Shown one piece after another: positions 1-9,900 of a stretch of 27,825 bases of DNA; within the stretch, counting starts at the first letter, position 1, and each line of letters begins with the position of its first letter. The notes under the pieces were generated by a model. It did not search any database. It was not told where the DNA came from and saw only the letters and a list, made by a program, of their open reading frames with translations. The DNA comes from Terana coerulea (lineage: Eukaryota > Basidiomycota > Agaricomycetes > Polyporales > Phanerochaetaceae): contig JAKOGH010000893.1 in the NCBI GenBank assembly GCA_024811115.1, positions 1-27,825 of the forward strand, read 5' to 3'. The translations under genes were made by a program, and so were the position numbers.

Positions 1-360
1 CGACACCAAACAGAAAGAGGCAGCTTTGAGACGACCGCATCTCCCACTGAGCAATTTGTATGATACAAGCAGAGGTGCATCCCTCATTTTCTGTATGCTT
101 GCATGGAAATGGGACTAATTCCGACCCCGTTCTCTAAAGCTCTCTCCAATGCCCTCCATTTATGGTATTGGCGCAGGCGGTGCAACTTTACGTATAGCTC
201 TGGTGTAGAGGCTATAGTATTAGCAGAAGATCCCCTTCGCAGCACACTCCCTTCGCGGCAAGACTGAAAGCATCAAGACGTTGCCATCGGCGAGCCAAGC
301 AGCATCCTACAGACAGACCATCCCGGCAATACTCTCGCCCGTTTCTGGTCAGTTCGTCGC
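1..360 (+). repeat. Dispersed repeat family, partial copy R1
   Basis: This stretch aligns by eye with 9300-9700 (R3) and 10850-11270 (R4). Shared landmarks, in the same order, are a 'ggtgcatccctc / ggtgagtccctcg / ggtacgtccctcg' block near 82, and a 'gcggcaagactgaa' block near 257 followed by 'cagcatcctacagacagacc'. The copies are clearly diverged from one another. No domain is visible in either strand's translation, and open frames are short, so I cannot say whether this is a decayed gene family or a transposon. Similarity fades after about 345-360, where other sequence interrupts the element; it resumes as R2 at about 1300. Confidence 0.5.
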
Positions 361-528
361 CAGAGGTTTGTGCACGATAACTGGTGATACGCTGGTAAGC
401 GCCCTGAGCGCGGAAACCCCAGAAATTGCCTTTTTCGTCACCACGCTCTACGATCGCTCTAGGACCCCGGACACCACCCCCAAAGCCCCGAGCCATTGAC
501 TTCCCGAACTACTCTCCCCGAGATATCT

Positions 529-1280
529 TGTAACGGCGCCCTCCGTCACGCCAGTCCAGAGCCTGTGCAGTCCGCAACAGGCAGTGCGGTCACCAGTCCG
601 AAGATGCGGGCCACGTCAGCCCCGGCGAGCTCCTGCCCTGGACTTAGGCACGTACCTAACTACGACCAAGACAGCGACACTGCGTTGTGCGCCACCCCAC
701 AAGTCTTTCCCGCCCAGGCGCACGGACGGTACCTGACCGTCCCGCACCGTGTTTCATAGGTGCTCGGTGCCTGTGCACACGGCATATCCTTGGTTAGTGT
801 ATCCCGACTCGGTCTTTCCTTATCCGTACCACTTTTGTATCCAAACCACTCCTTTATTCTCTCTCAGGCGCGGTCCATTAGCTCTGGCTGTTAGGTACCG
901 AGCCGTATAAATACTCTGTACATACTTTCTGCAAAGAAAAGTTACCTTTCCCCCTCTTCACGCCGCTACGCGTTAAGACTACAAGTACATCGGTGCTTCT
1001 TAGGTATCCCGCTCTCGTCTAGTACTCGTCTCGCTCGTTGGCTGTGCGGTCTGACTCAACTTCGGAGTCTTGCCCGGTCCCCGACGTCGTCCGAAGTCTC
1101 TCAGCTTCGGTGCTCTCTCTCTGTCCCGTTACAGACCTCGCCCCGACCGTTACCTCCCCGAGGTCTTGGTCGACTCCGCGGCACTTCGGCCGCAGAGTTG
1201 ACGTGACGTCCCCACTCACACATAAAACCGCTCCCCGACTCGGTGCTTTGGCCCGAGCCCGCTGTCTGTTGGGTTAGGGT
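529..1280 (+). mobile_element. Possible solo LTR or LTR-retrotransposon relic
   Basis: This sequence lies inside the R1/R2 repeat, which is continuous in R4, so it looks like an insertion. It begins TGTAACGGCG, has a good TATA box (gtataaatac, about 905-914) with a pyrimidine-rich stretch after it, and ends near a TGGTGATCGC motif that could be a primer-binding site. I found no second LTR, no internal gag or pol coding sequence and no convincing target-site duplication, so the boundaries and the assignment are weak. It could equally be unrelated intergenic DNA. Bases 360-528 are also part of the interruption and show nothing I can name. Confidence 0.2.
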
Positions 1281-1299
1281 TGGTGATCGCACCAGGCGT

Positions 1300-1880
1300 G
1301 GTGCAGCGTATCACTGGCAAGAATAATGCTCATACTTTCGCTGTTTCTCGTCCCTTTAGCCCTACTCGTCCTATGGGGCGTACTTGCTCTACGGCGAGCT
1401 ACCACTTCATGAAACTACGCAGCACTTGGAGCAAGGGGATGGACGAGGCTGTAGTGGCGGTTTGGGAGCAGGCTCGGAGCGTGCGTTTTGCGGACGACGA
1501 AACTCTAGGTGAGTGCAGCTTTCTTGCACAGCGTTCATAGGCTCACACACCGTCGTTGATGCTAGGTCAAATGGTCAAGTACAGGAAGCGAAATATCCGA
1601 GACATAAGCCCAAGATATCTTGCCGACACCCTCGGATGCGTCGATAAATCTTATCCGCCCCATACTGGCCCTTGCTGAATGCTGTCGAACGTTCAAGCTG
1701 CGAAAGTCCGAATCGCGTACGACGAGCTTAGACTTGACCTCATTCGGGCCCTGTATCTGCCCCGCAAAATAACCCACACGTTCGCAGCCCCACGACTGCC
1801 TCGCTCCGCCCGTTTCGTTCTTACTGGAAGCTGCAGACGGTCATGCTCGCGTTCGACCGTTCGGGTCTATTTATCGGCGC
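1300..1880 (+). repeat. Dispersed repeat family, copy R2
   Basis: This matches the right part of R4 (about 11320-11900) over nearly 600 bp. Shared landmarks are 'agcacttggagcaagg' near 1421, 'gtgagtgcagctttcttg' near 1510 and 'ggaagctgcagacggtc' near 1828. Together with R1 it makes one interrupted copy of the R4 element. An open frame on + at 1679-2056 (125 codons) runs past the repeat into unique sequence; it has no domain that I recognise. From 1880 to 2207 I see nothing else. Confidence 0.5.
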
Positions 1881-2209
1881 ACACCGGCATCCGGATATTC
1901 GACTCCAGGCTCTTCTGCCGTATAATCCTGGAGTACCTCGAGATGGACATCAGACCGAAGGACGAGGAGCTTGGCTACGTGGACCTCGGGATAGTTGCCC
2001 ATATACCGGAGTCGATAGGCATGAAGAAGGCCTCTATCTTGACGTACAATCAGTAAAACACTCCGTCGGACCAGGCGATCCAAATGGGATGAAGTTGCAG
2101 CGGACTATGAGAGGCGAGCGGTGGGCTGGGGCTAGCTGGATGTTCAAAAGCACAGCATGTCAGTAGCGGAGAGTTAGCAGCGACAGGGTCGTGATCACGG
2201 AGTGCACGT

Positions 2210-2326
2210 TGCATTGACGGCCAGCCTGTACAAAGAGGAATAGTTGACCTGTTTACCGAACGTGCACGTCCGCAGCACTATGTGGTTTCGCGAGTCTACT
2301 CCAGCAATGGTCGTGCTTGTTCCCAG
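2210..2326 (+). pseudogene. Exon relic upstream of TPR-CHAT copy A
   Basis: The reading frame through 2225-2326 encodes a peptide that matches the one at 14334-14438, with shared cores GQPV, RGxVD, RPQ and SNGRACSQ. The difference in length is exactly 3 nt, in frame, and many differences are at third positions, as expected of former coding sequence. In copy B this exon ends at a good donor (cag|gtatgc). In copy A an extra g precedes gtgtgt, which would shift the donor. No start codon or downstream exon was found in copy A, so it is probably the duplicated tail of a truncated gene. I do not recognise the family. Confidence 0.45.
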
Positions 2327-2874
2327 GGTGTGTTATCTTATCTTGTCCTTTCGGCCACCTGACCGTGGGCATAAGTTAGAGTTACCGCGCGTCCTTGCTT
2401 CGCGCAGCCGGAAGCTATGCCGGGTACGACTCGTTCCCTCGCAGCTGTTGCACTCAACGCCCCAATCGGCCATTCCAACGTAATCCACAGGCCTATTATC
2501 CAACTGACCCCAGCGTAGGGGTTTTGAATTGCTATAACGTTACAGGTTCGTATATACTATATACATGTTCTTGGCGCGCCGTTGGCTATTGCTGACTTTA
2601 GATAGTTCGCAAAGCCCCTAGCTCTTTGCTTTATCTTCTGTCTGAACCGTCAGAAACGGGGTTTCTCGTCGATTTTGCTCCCTGCACGCGCATATTGGTA
2701 TGTATCACCTGCTGAATGACATTCAAACATTGTCTGACGGTCCCTGCTCTTGTTGAACAGCAGCCCATCTCGTACTGAGTGTCATACTTCACGTAGGTTG
2801 TGCACGTAATGCTATGGTTATACTGATATTAAATGTTGATTATTTGTCCTATTAGACCTCTTCACAGCAGGACC

Positions 2875-2882
2875 TTTATATA
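2875..2882 (+). promoter_or_regulatory. TATA box of TPR-CHAT copy A
   Basis: TTTATATA lies 168 bp before the ATG and about 80 bp before the leader intron. The surrounding 'ttagacctc..cagc.ggacctt' context is conserved in copy B (15054-15061), where the box has decayed to TTTACATA. Position and conservation suggest the core promoter; no transcript evidence is available. Confidence 0.4.
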
Positions 2883-2964
2883 CCTCGTCGACGCAAGTGA
2901 AGGATTCGGCGGTACGAGGCGAACCAAATACCACGGTTTAACGCGGGGACTTGGCAGTCGCAAG

Positions 2965-3034
2965 GTACGTCTGAACAAATTACTAGTCAGAGCTTACTCG
3001 TGCTAATAAACGCACATCATTCGCACGACAACAG
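2965..3034 (+). other. 5'UTR intron of TPR-CHAT copy A
   Basis: The donor is caag|gtacgt, the branch-like sequence is tgctaata (about 3001) and the acceptor is acaacag, 70 nt in all. Copy B has an intron of the same length in the same place (15144-15213). A stop lies directly upstream of the ATG in the spliced frame (ggg tag atg), so this is leader rather than coding intron. Confidence 0.55.
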
Positions 3035-3042
3035 ACGGGTAG

Positions 3043-6000
3043 ATGCAGTCTGCCTCGCTTTCGATGCCAAACAAGGATAATGAGGACATTGTTAAGCAGC
3101 GCAGACGGGCACTCAAGTCATGCGACCCACAGGATGAAAAATACCCTACATGTCTCTTCAATTTAGCCGATGCGCTTCACGACCGATTCCTAGCCACTGC
3201 CGTTCCATCCGACCTTGATGAAGCCATTGGATGTTACCAAGCCTTTCTCGCAATGCCCGCTGTGTCACAATTACAAGATATATCAGTTGTGCTCCATTAC
3301 TACGCTCATGCATGTGGCTGTCGTTTCAAGCTGACTGGCAATATCAAAGATTGTGAGCAATCCATTGCACTTTACCAACGTGCCCTTGCCTTGCGTCCTT
3401 CCGGGCACCCTATTCGGCAGCCCACCCTCAGCAACCTCGCCAATGCGCTGCGGGCCCGCTTCGACAAGCTGGGGCAGACGCCCGATCTCGACGAATCAAT
3501 CACATTTCAGCGCGAGGCCCTTGCCTTGTGTCCTTCCGGGCATCCTAGGCGCCACCACTCCCTCAGCAAGCTCGCCAATGCGCTGCGGATCCGCTTTGTC
3601 AAGCTGGGGCAGAAGCCCGATCTCCAGGAATCGATCACATTTCATCGCGAGGCCCTTGCCTTAAGTCCTTCCGGGCACCCTGATCGGCACCACTCCCTCG
3701 GCAACCTCGCCAATGCGCTGGGGAACAGCTTTGAGCAGTTGGGGCGGAAGTCCGATCTCGAGGAATCGATTGCATTGCAGCGTGAGGCCCTCGCCTTACG
3801 TTCTTCCAGGCACCCTGACCGGCCCATCTCCCTCAGCAACCTCGCCACTTCGCTGTGGACCCGCTTTGAGCAGCTGGGGCAGAAGCTTGATCTCGAGGAA
3901 TCGATCGCATTTCAGCGCGAGGCTCTTGCCTTGCGTCCTTCTGGGCACCCTGATCGGCACTACTCCCTCAGCAACCTCGGCAATGCCCTGCGGACCCGCT
4001 TTGAGCAGCTGGGGCAGAAGTCCGATCTTGAAGAATCGATTGCGTTGCAGCGCGAGGCCCTTGCCTTGCGTCCTTCTGGGCACTCTGGTCGGCACATCTC
4101 TCTCGGAAACCTCGCCATTTCGCTGCAAACCCGCTTTTGGCAGCTGGGGCAGGACTCCGATCTCGAGGAGTCGATTGTGTTGCAGCGCGAGGCCCTTGCC
4201 TTGCGTCCTTCTGGGCACCCTTACCGGCACCACTCCCTCGGCAACCTGGCTAATGCGCTGCAGACTCGCTTTGAGCAGTTGGGGCGGAAGCCCGATCTTG
4301 AAGAATCGATTGCGTTGGACCGTGAGGCCCTTGTGTTACGTCCTTCCGGGCACCCTGATCGGCACGGCTCCCTCGGGGCCTCGCCAATGCGCTGCAAATC
4401 CGCTTTTTGCAACTAGGGCAGAATCCCGATCTCGAGGAATCAATTGCGTTGGAGCGCGAGGCCCTTGCCTTACGTCCTTCCGGGCACCATGATCGGCACC
4501 ATTCGATCGCCAACCTTGCCAATGCGCTGCAGACCCGCTTTGAGCAGCTGGGGCAGAAGCCCGATCTCGAGGAATCCATTGCGTTGGACCGTGAGGCCCT
4601 TGTATTATGTCCTTCCGGGCACCCAAGTCGGCACCACTCCCTCAGCCACCTCGCCAATGCGCTGCAAATCCGCTTTTCGCAGCTAGGGCAGAAGCCCGAT
4701 CTTGAGGAATCGATTGCGTTGCAGCGCGAGGCCCTTGTCTTGCGTTCTTCCGGGCACCCTAATCGGCACCATTCGATCAGCAGCCTTGCCGATGCGCTGC
4801 AGACCCGCTTTGAGCAGCTCGGGCAGAAGCTCGATCTTGAGGAATCCATTGCGTTGCAGCGTGAGGCCCTTGCCTTACGTCCCTCTGGGCACCCTCACCG
4901 ACACCAGTCTTCCATCAGACTTGCGCTCGGTCTCTATATCTTGTCTCAACTCTCGTTACGCAATGAAGAGCGCAGGTCCTATCTAGCGGAATGTCTAGAG
5001 CTACTTGAAGTCTGCGCTACCGACCGCCTTCATTCCGGCCCAATCTCCCAGCAGCTTCGCGGGGCCTCACATTGGGCACGCATTGCACGAATGGAGGGGC
5101 ATTTGTCAACACTCAAGGCTTACCAGATATTTGTGGAGCTACTGGAGCCGACACTGATCACGCTTCCTACTCTCGCAGTGCAGCACAACGTGGTCCACAA
5201 GTACAGCACAATTCCCTTGGACGGCGCGTCCTATGGAATAGAGTCAGAAGACCTTCCTGCTGCCATTGCAATGCTCGAACAAGGTAGAGCGGTTCTTTTG
5301 TCTCAGGTCCGGCGTATGCGATCCCCACTTGACCGTCTCGGCGAGGAACACAAGAAGCTACGTCAAGAGTTTGAAATCACAGCTAAGCAGCTCGCAGAAC
5401 TCACCACCTCATCAAGTCCGTTCATCAACAATAACCATGTTAAGCAGACGGACGTTATTGCTGCTGGCCGGAGTCATGCACAAGCCGATCTGTTCGGGAC
5501 TATGCTCAAGAAGAAGGAAGCGCTGTCCAAGCACTTCGAGGATCTCGCCGCACAGATTCGACATATTCCCGGGTTCGAAACCTTTCTACAGCTGCCGCAT
5601 TTCGACACACTCCAGCAGGCAGCGGTCGAGGGGCCGGTCATCATTGTCAACCACAGTCGATATCATTCCGACGCTTTGATTGTCCTCCATGACTCTGCCC
5701 CGGTTCGAATTCTGTTAATCAATGACTTCCACAAGAAAATGATAGACCTAACCGACAGCCTCCTGGAGCATCGCAAGAGTGGGGGCTGGGGTCGACGCCA
5801 AAAGCGTATAGCAGAAGACTCCAGCTTGGCTTGGAAATGCTCTGGGATCTATTGGTTGGCCCGGTTGTGGCGAAACTGCGGGACATGAATATTCCTGAAC
5901 AAGCACGGATATGGTGGTACCCTACATCGGTTCTCTGCAGCTTACCGCTGCATGCGGCAGGACCAACTCCTGAGACCCGAGGGACCCCCTCCAAGAAATA

Positions 6001-6715
6001 TCTATCCGACCTCTTCATTTCGTCCTATACCCCGACACTTACCGCTCTCATCGAGGCACGTTTCAACGCGCCGTTGACTGCCAAAGGACGCCCATCGAAA
6101 GCACTCGTTGTTGCCCAGGCTGACGAGTCGCTGCGCGAAGTGAATCGGGAGCTGTCTGTTTTACGGAGCTTTCGAGAGAAGATTGAAATGTCTGTGATGA
6201 AGGACAGCGATGCGACGGCTGATGGAGTGGTCAAAGAGCTCCAGGGCGCTAACTGGGCCCATTTCGCTTGTCAAGGACGCCTCGTTCCCAAGGAGCCGTT
6301 TCAGTCAGCGTTCAAGCTGCACAACGGAGAAGCACTTTCCTTACTCCGCATCATCCAATCCCACATTCCTAAGGCCGAGTTCGCATTTCTTTCGGCGTGC
6401 CATACCGCAGAGCAGACAGAGGGGAGTGCGTCCGAAGAAGCACTTCACCTCGCGGCGGCGATGCAGTTCGTGGGCTTCCGGAGCGTCGTCGGGACAATGT
6501 GGCAAATGAAGGATGAAGACGGGCCTGCTCTCGCGGAGTTCTTCTACAAGGAGATGCTGGCAGAGCCAAACCCGGACTACCCTCTGGAGGTGGGACATAA
6601 GCGAGCTGCGCGGGCACTGAACATCGCGACGCAGAAGCTTAGGAAGAAGCTGGGCAAGGCGAAAGCGGAGGACGCGTTGGAGAGATGGGTGAACTACTTA
6701 CACATCGGCGCGTGA
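3043..6715 (+). pseudogene. TPR-CHAT protein, copy A, two frameshifts and lost catalytic His
   Basis: The gene encodes an N-terminal helical region, eleven 45-residue TPR-type repeats, a charged coiled-coil-like stretch (about 5290-5420) and a C-terminal CHAT domain (caspase-like peptidase fold, HetF-associated). Three overlapping open segments make it up: 3043-4416, 4407-5888 and 5831-6715. The first break is a net 1-nt loss near 4374-4380, in repeat 8, where 'cctcggggcc' replaces the usual 'cctcggcaacc'. The second is a 1-nt loss near 5781-5795. Allowing for both, the span is 1225 codons with no intron needed. The CHAT motif that should read CHG reads CQG: Gln codon at 6272-6274. The Cys motif LSACHTAEQTEG is intact (tgc 6398-6400), 42 residues further on. 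In bacteria TPR-CHAT proteins are peptide-triggered proteases; the substrate here is unknown. It may be a pseudogene or, if the indels are sequencing errors, a catalytically dead paralogue. Confidence 0.85.
3392..4875 (+). repeat. 135-bp TPR repeat array, 11 units
   Basis: Unit starts are 3392, 3527, 3662, 3797, 3932, 4067, 4202, 4337, 4471, 4606 and 4741, with a partial unit from 4876. All are exactly 135 bp (45 residues) except the eighth (134 bp), which contains the frameshift. Each unit encodes LRPSGHP, then a LGNLANAL helix, RFEQLGQKPDLEESI and ALQREALA. The units vary more than in copy B; for example RHHS, RHIS and RPIS alternate after the GHP motif. Such arrays normally form a superhelical binding surface for a partner or trigger protein. 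Confidence 0.9.
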
Positions 6716-7448
6716 GGTAATGGCCTCACTGTTGTACACTTAGTACGAGAATGACTCAGCTTATATAGACACTGTTGTGCGACACTATCTCCAAATATTG
6801 GCCGAGGATTGGGGCACAGTACTTCTATTCCTAAATGTGTAACGCAATCATATTGGTATACGTGCAACCATTGCACATGACCTACAATTGAAGGGCTACA
6901 CTATCACCACCCGCGAATTCAAGGTCTCGCGTGCGTGGTGCTCCGTCGCACCCAGCATGACTCGTTCTCGAGGTTAAACCACTTGTGAGTTATGGCGGCG
7001 TGGAGATACTACATGATATATGTATGATGGATCGCAAGTATTCCAGGATGGCGGTTGCGTTTGTCTGGCATGAAAGTTTGGTCTTCGCAACGTTCAACCA
7101 GTCCTCCCTGATGGCCTTCGACCGCGGCGGCGGTCTACCACGTGTGCCAGCTTGCTGACAAAGGTGACTAGGGAGGAGGGAGGTCGATGTTTGGGAGCCG
7201 ACGAGAACGCATAAACGCACTAGTTGACATGTTCAATGACCTAGGTCACGGCGTCAAAGGCTGGCAGAGGTGGCGCTGCATCCATGCTGGCATATTCCTT
7301 CGTCCCGAATAGCAATCCGCACCCTCCTCTGCATCCACAACAACTCGTCTAACAGCTCTACGGTCGACCCGCTTCGAGCACCCTCACTATGCCGCTCACG
7401 ACGTGGGCACAGTCGGTACGGCAGACAAGAGAGCCTGGTTGGTGGGCA

Positions 7449-7798
7449 CGTTGACTCAGCGTTGCGACAGTTAACAACTAGTTATGAACTAGTTCCGTTA
7501 GTTAAAACCTTAACCGGGGTAACTTAACTGTAACTATAACTATGCCACCTTCCACGTGATCGGAAACTGAAATTTAAACGCGCAGCAGGACGCCGGTAGT
7601 CGTGGGGTCCGCGCTCAGGTTAACCGTCAGGTCGCTTACTGAAGTCTCTGATTGGCTGACGGAGATAGCCGAGATCAGGACCCGGAAACCGCAAAGTTGA
7701 GTTAACACGCAACTTGTCAACTAAGTTGCAACCCAGTTACGTTAAGTTATCGCTCACCGTGATAACCCAGTTACTAACCGCGCAACGCTGCGTTGACT
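7449..7798 (+). mobile_element. hAT-type MITE with 8-bp target duplication
   Basis: The element is 7457-7790 (334 bp). It starts CAGCGTTGCG and ends CGCAACGCTG, a perfect 10 bp terminal inverted repeat, with weaker complementarity for about 20 bp further in. It is flanked by CGTTGACT at 7449-7456 and 7791-7798. An 8 bp target duplication and a CAG terminus fit the hAT superfamily. The interior is rich in GTTA and AACTAGTT-like subterminal motifs and has no transposase frame, so it is non-autonomous. The paralogous site in copy B (near 19098-19106) has a single TGTTGACT with no element, which is an empty site and dates the insertion after the duplication. Confidence 0.85.
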
Positions 7799-7870
7799 GT
7801 CGTGAGTGATGAGCGTCGTGAGTGAGTGAGTAGGCAACTAGTCACCTACTTGGAGGATGATGTTGGGCGA

Positions 7871-9270
7871 TCTGCGCTCTCACATGCCGGCATGTTCCTC
7901 GTCCTTGTGGCTGCTACGTAGACGACTCGTGCTCCCGAAAATACACGCCAGCCATTCCGCACGCCTGCTCCGACGTCCCTTCGATCTGCATCCTACCGCG
8001 ATGAATGTGGATTTGAGCATTGACCAATATGCCCACGGGGCGTATACGCCGTAGTCGCAGTAGACGGTACCCCATGACCAAGCTGCTTTGCTTCGATTTG
8101 TTCCGTCCATAATGGCGTTGACGCGTTGCATTCCAATGGGAGAGTGAAGTGCCTTCGTCTGACTGGATGTTACTAACACGAGTCGAAGGAAGTGAATGGG
8201 GTTCGTAGCTGTGCCGATTAAGCACACTTTGGACTTGAGCATTGCAAGCGATGAGCGGGGCCAAGGCTGCACATATCAACCACGTCATTACAAGCCAAGG
8301 AAGAGGGTTGTACTGCTTAATTACCTCGGTAGCGTCCACATAGCTCAATGTGAGACTGACCAGAACGATCCTGTGACCGCGAGACGGCACCCGGTGAGGG
8401 ACGCTTGGTGCACCTGCGTTGAAGACGACACTCTTCGGCGCAGAATACTCGGATAGATAGCGAGGAAATGGTGATGGATGTCTTCTGATAACGTACTGGC
8501 CGTTTTGCTCATCGACGGCGACCAGCATAGCGCAAGCTTTGGCGGTATGCGGGTGCATCCCCAGAACGGGGCCGTCTTCATTCTGTGGTAGAAGCGGGCG
8601 AGAGCATCGTCGAGGATCTCGGTTCTGGGCGGCGTAGTGGAGGCTCTACAACAGCGCAAAGACACCCTCAGCATCACTTCCCGTAAGCATGCAAGTATAC
8701 GCACCTATCGTTCGCGACCAGAGCTCGTATCCCTCTCCTGGTTCCTTCATAAAGCCGCAGCAAATCGTAGCGCGAGCGAATCAAGGTCGATTTCTTTATC
8801 AGTTCAATGTCAGAACAAACACAGTTTTAGACAACCATGTTTACTCACCGCGGCTAGCCAGAGTAGAGTGAAGGTCTATCTTCATCGTAACCCCGCTCCT
8901 TGAGCGTGCTGAGTTGATAGTGAATCTAAGTAAAATCTATCGGGTGATGGGGAATGGAGGTGAAGCATAGGGTGGTGACGCTTGAGCGTCGCGAGGATCC
9001 AAGAGGTAATGAGGCAGCAGAATGAGAGGCTTCGATAGACAAGCGTGGTTGAGCAAGCGATTTGCAGCCAAAGGCGGTCCATCCTCATTCACCAAAAGCG
9101 AGCAGCTGTATGCGCTTGACAGAGCCGGACGAGAGAGGAGATGAGGCCGACGAAACGAGGGACGTGGAAGCTCGTTCGAACTCGGCCAGCGCTCGGCCGG
9201 ACGTTGGGGCCTTTGCAGTTTGGTCTTGTTAGGTCCGAAAGCTGCCGGTTGCCATTCTTGGTAAGGCGCT
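7871..9270. other. Intergenic stretch with unrecognised open frames
   Basis: No known gene is visible. The longest open frame is on minus at 7914-8558 (214 codons, with an ATG). Its first 90 residues look moderately protein-like, but the rest is low quality and I recognise no domain. A 60-codon + frame at 8689-8871 also has an ATG. The string at 9141-9171 (atgaggccgacgaaacgagg and 11 more bases) recurs with one mismatch at 19898-19928, downstream of copy B, which suggests that the duplicated block once extended this far. Confidence 0.3.
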
Positions 9271-9299
9271 CTACAAAGGCTGTGAGACGCGTGGAGTTA

Positions 9300-9900
9300 G
9301 ACGCGTAAGGCACGACTCGCTCTCCGACGACCACCACGATGCCCCACTGCTCGCCGGTACGACACCGACAGATGCTACGTCGACGTGCCCAACTCGCTTG
9401 ATACCTGGCTTGCACAACTAGTGCAAAGGTGAGTCCCTCGATTTCTGTCGCTTAGGATGGATACGAGACCAATTCTCCGTTCTCTAGCCAAGCTCCCTTC
9501 AACGCCATCTGCAAGTGCTATGGGCATGGGCGGTATAAACGCACATGTATCCTTTTGTAGGCAAGAGATGGCAAGACCAGATCCTCTTTGGGACAAAATT
9601 CGCTGTGCGGCAAGGCTGAAGAGCACAAAGACGTCTCCACCGACGAGCCAGGCAGCGCCCTACAGGCCGGCCATCTCGATATGATCGTCAATATCTCCCC
9701 GGTCACCCTATCATCGAATTTTCTCACCGGCTTTGCGAGTAGCTCGACCATAGCCAGGAAGCACAACGCTGAAGCTTTCGTTGTTTCCCGTCGCTTCATC
9801 CTCACCGGTATCCACAGGCATTCTGACCAAATGGCGAGCTGCGACTTCACGAAGATGATCGACACTTGGAGCGAGGAGCTGAAATAGTTGGAAGGGTGTC
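9300..9900 (+). repeat. Dispersed repeat family, copy R3
   Basis: This aligns with R1 and with 10850-11430 of R4. Shared strings include 'cacgactcgctctccgac' near 9310, 'gtccctcgatttctgtc' near 9432, 'ggcggtataaa' near 9530 and 'caggcagcgccctacagg' near 9648. The right end stops at an 'acttggagcga' motif near 9862 that corresponds to 1427 in R2 and 11437 in R4. Frames are short in both strands. It is the copy that has no TPR-CHAT block directly beside it. Confidence 0.5.

Larger units (their letters stand above)
2207..7870 (+). repeat. Segmental duplication copy A (TPR-CHAT block)
   Basis: The whole interval aligns with 14316-19173 in the same orientation. The shared parts, in order, are an upstream exon relic, promoter and leader, the TPR-CHAT gene, and about 1.1 kb downstream. 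The last clear match is a 'cttggaggaagatgttgggcg'-like string at 7850-7870 and 19153-19173. Copy A is longer. It has three extra 135 bp TPR units, a 334 bp hAT MITE and roughly 140 bp of extra sequence near 7080-7220. Copy B has about 75 bp more between the exon relic and the leader. The divergence, indels and copy-specific insertion show the duplication is not recent. Confidence 0.85.

Noticed and set aside
1268..1283. Telomere-like ttagggtt
   Set aside because: There is only one TTAGGG unit, with no array.
3353..4492. CRISPR-like regular repeats in the TPR region
   Set aside because: The period is 135 bp with no spacer variation, the repeats are coding, and the host is eukaryotic.
3796..4849. 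Long minus-strand open frames across the TPR array (and 15734-16423 in copy B)
   Set aside because: They mirror the 135-bp repeat on the other strand and repeat with the same period. They are shadows of the TPR coding sequence.
5571..5583. gggttcgaaacc as a tRNA B-box
   Set aside because: It lies in the coding sequence of TPR-CHAT copy A and has no tRNA structure around it.
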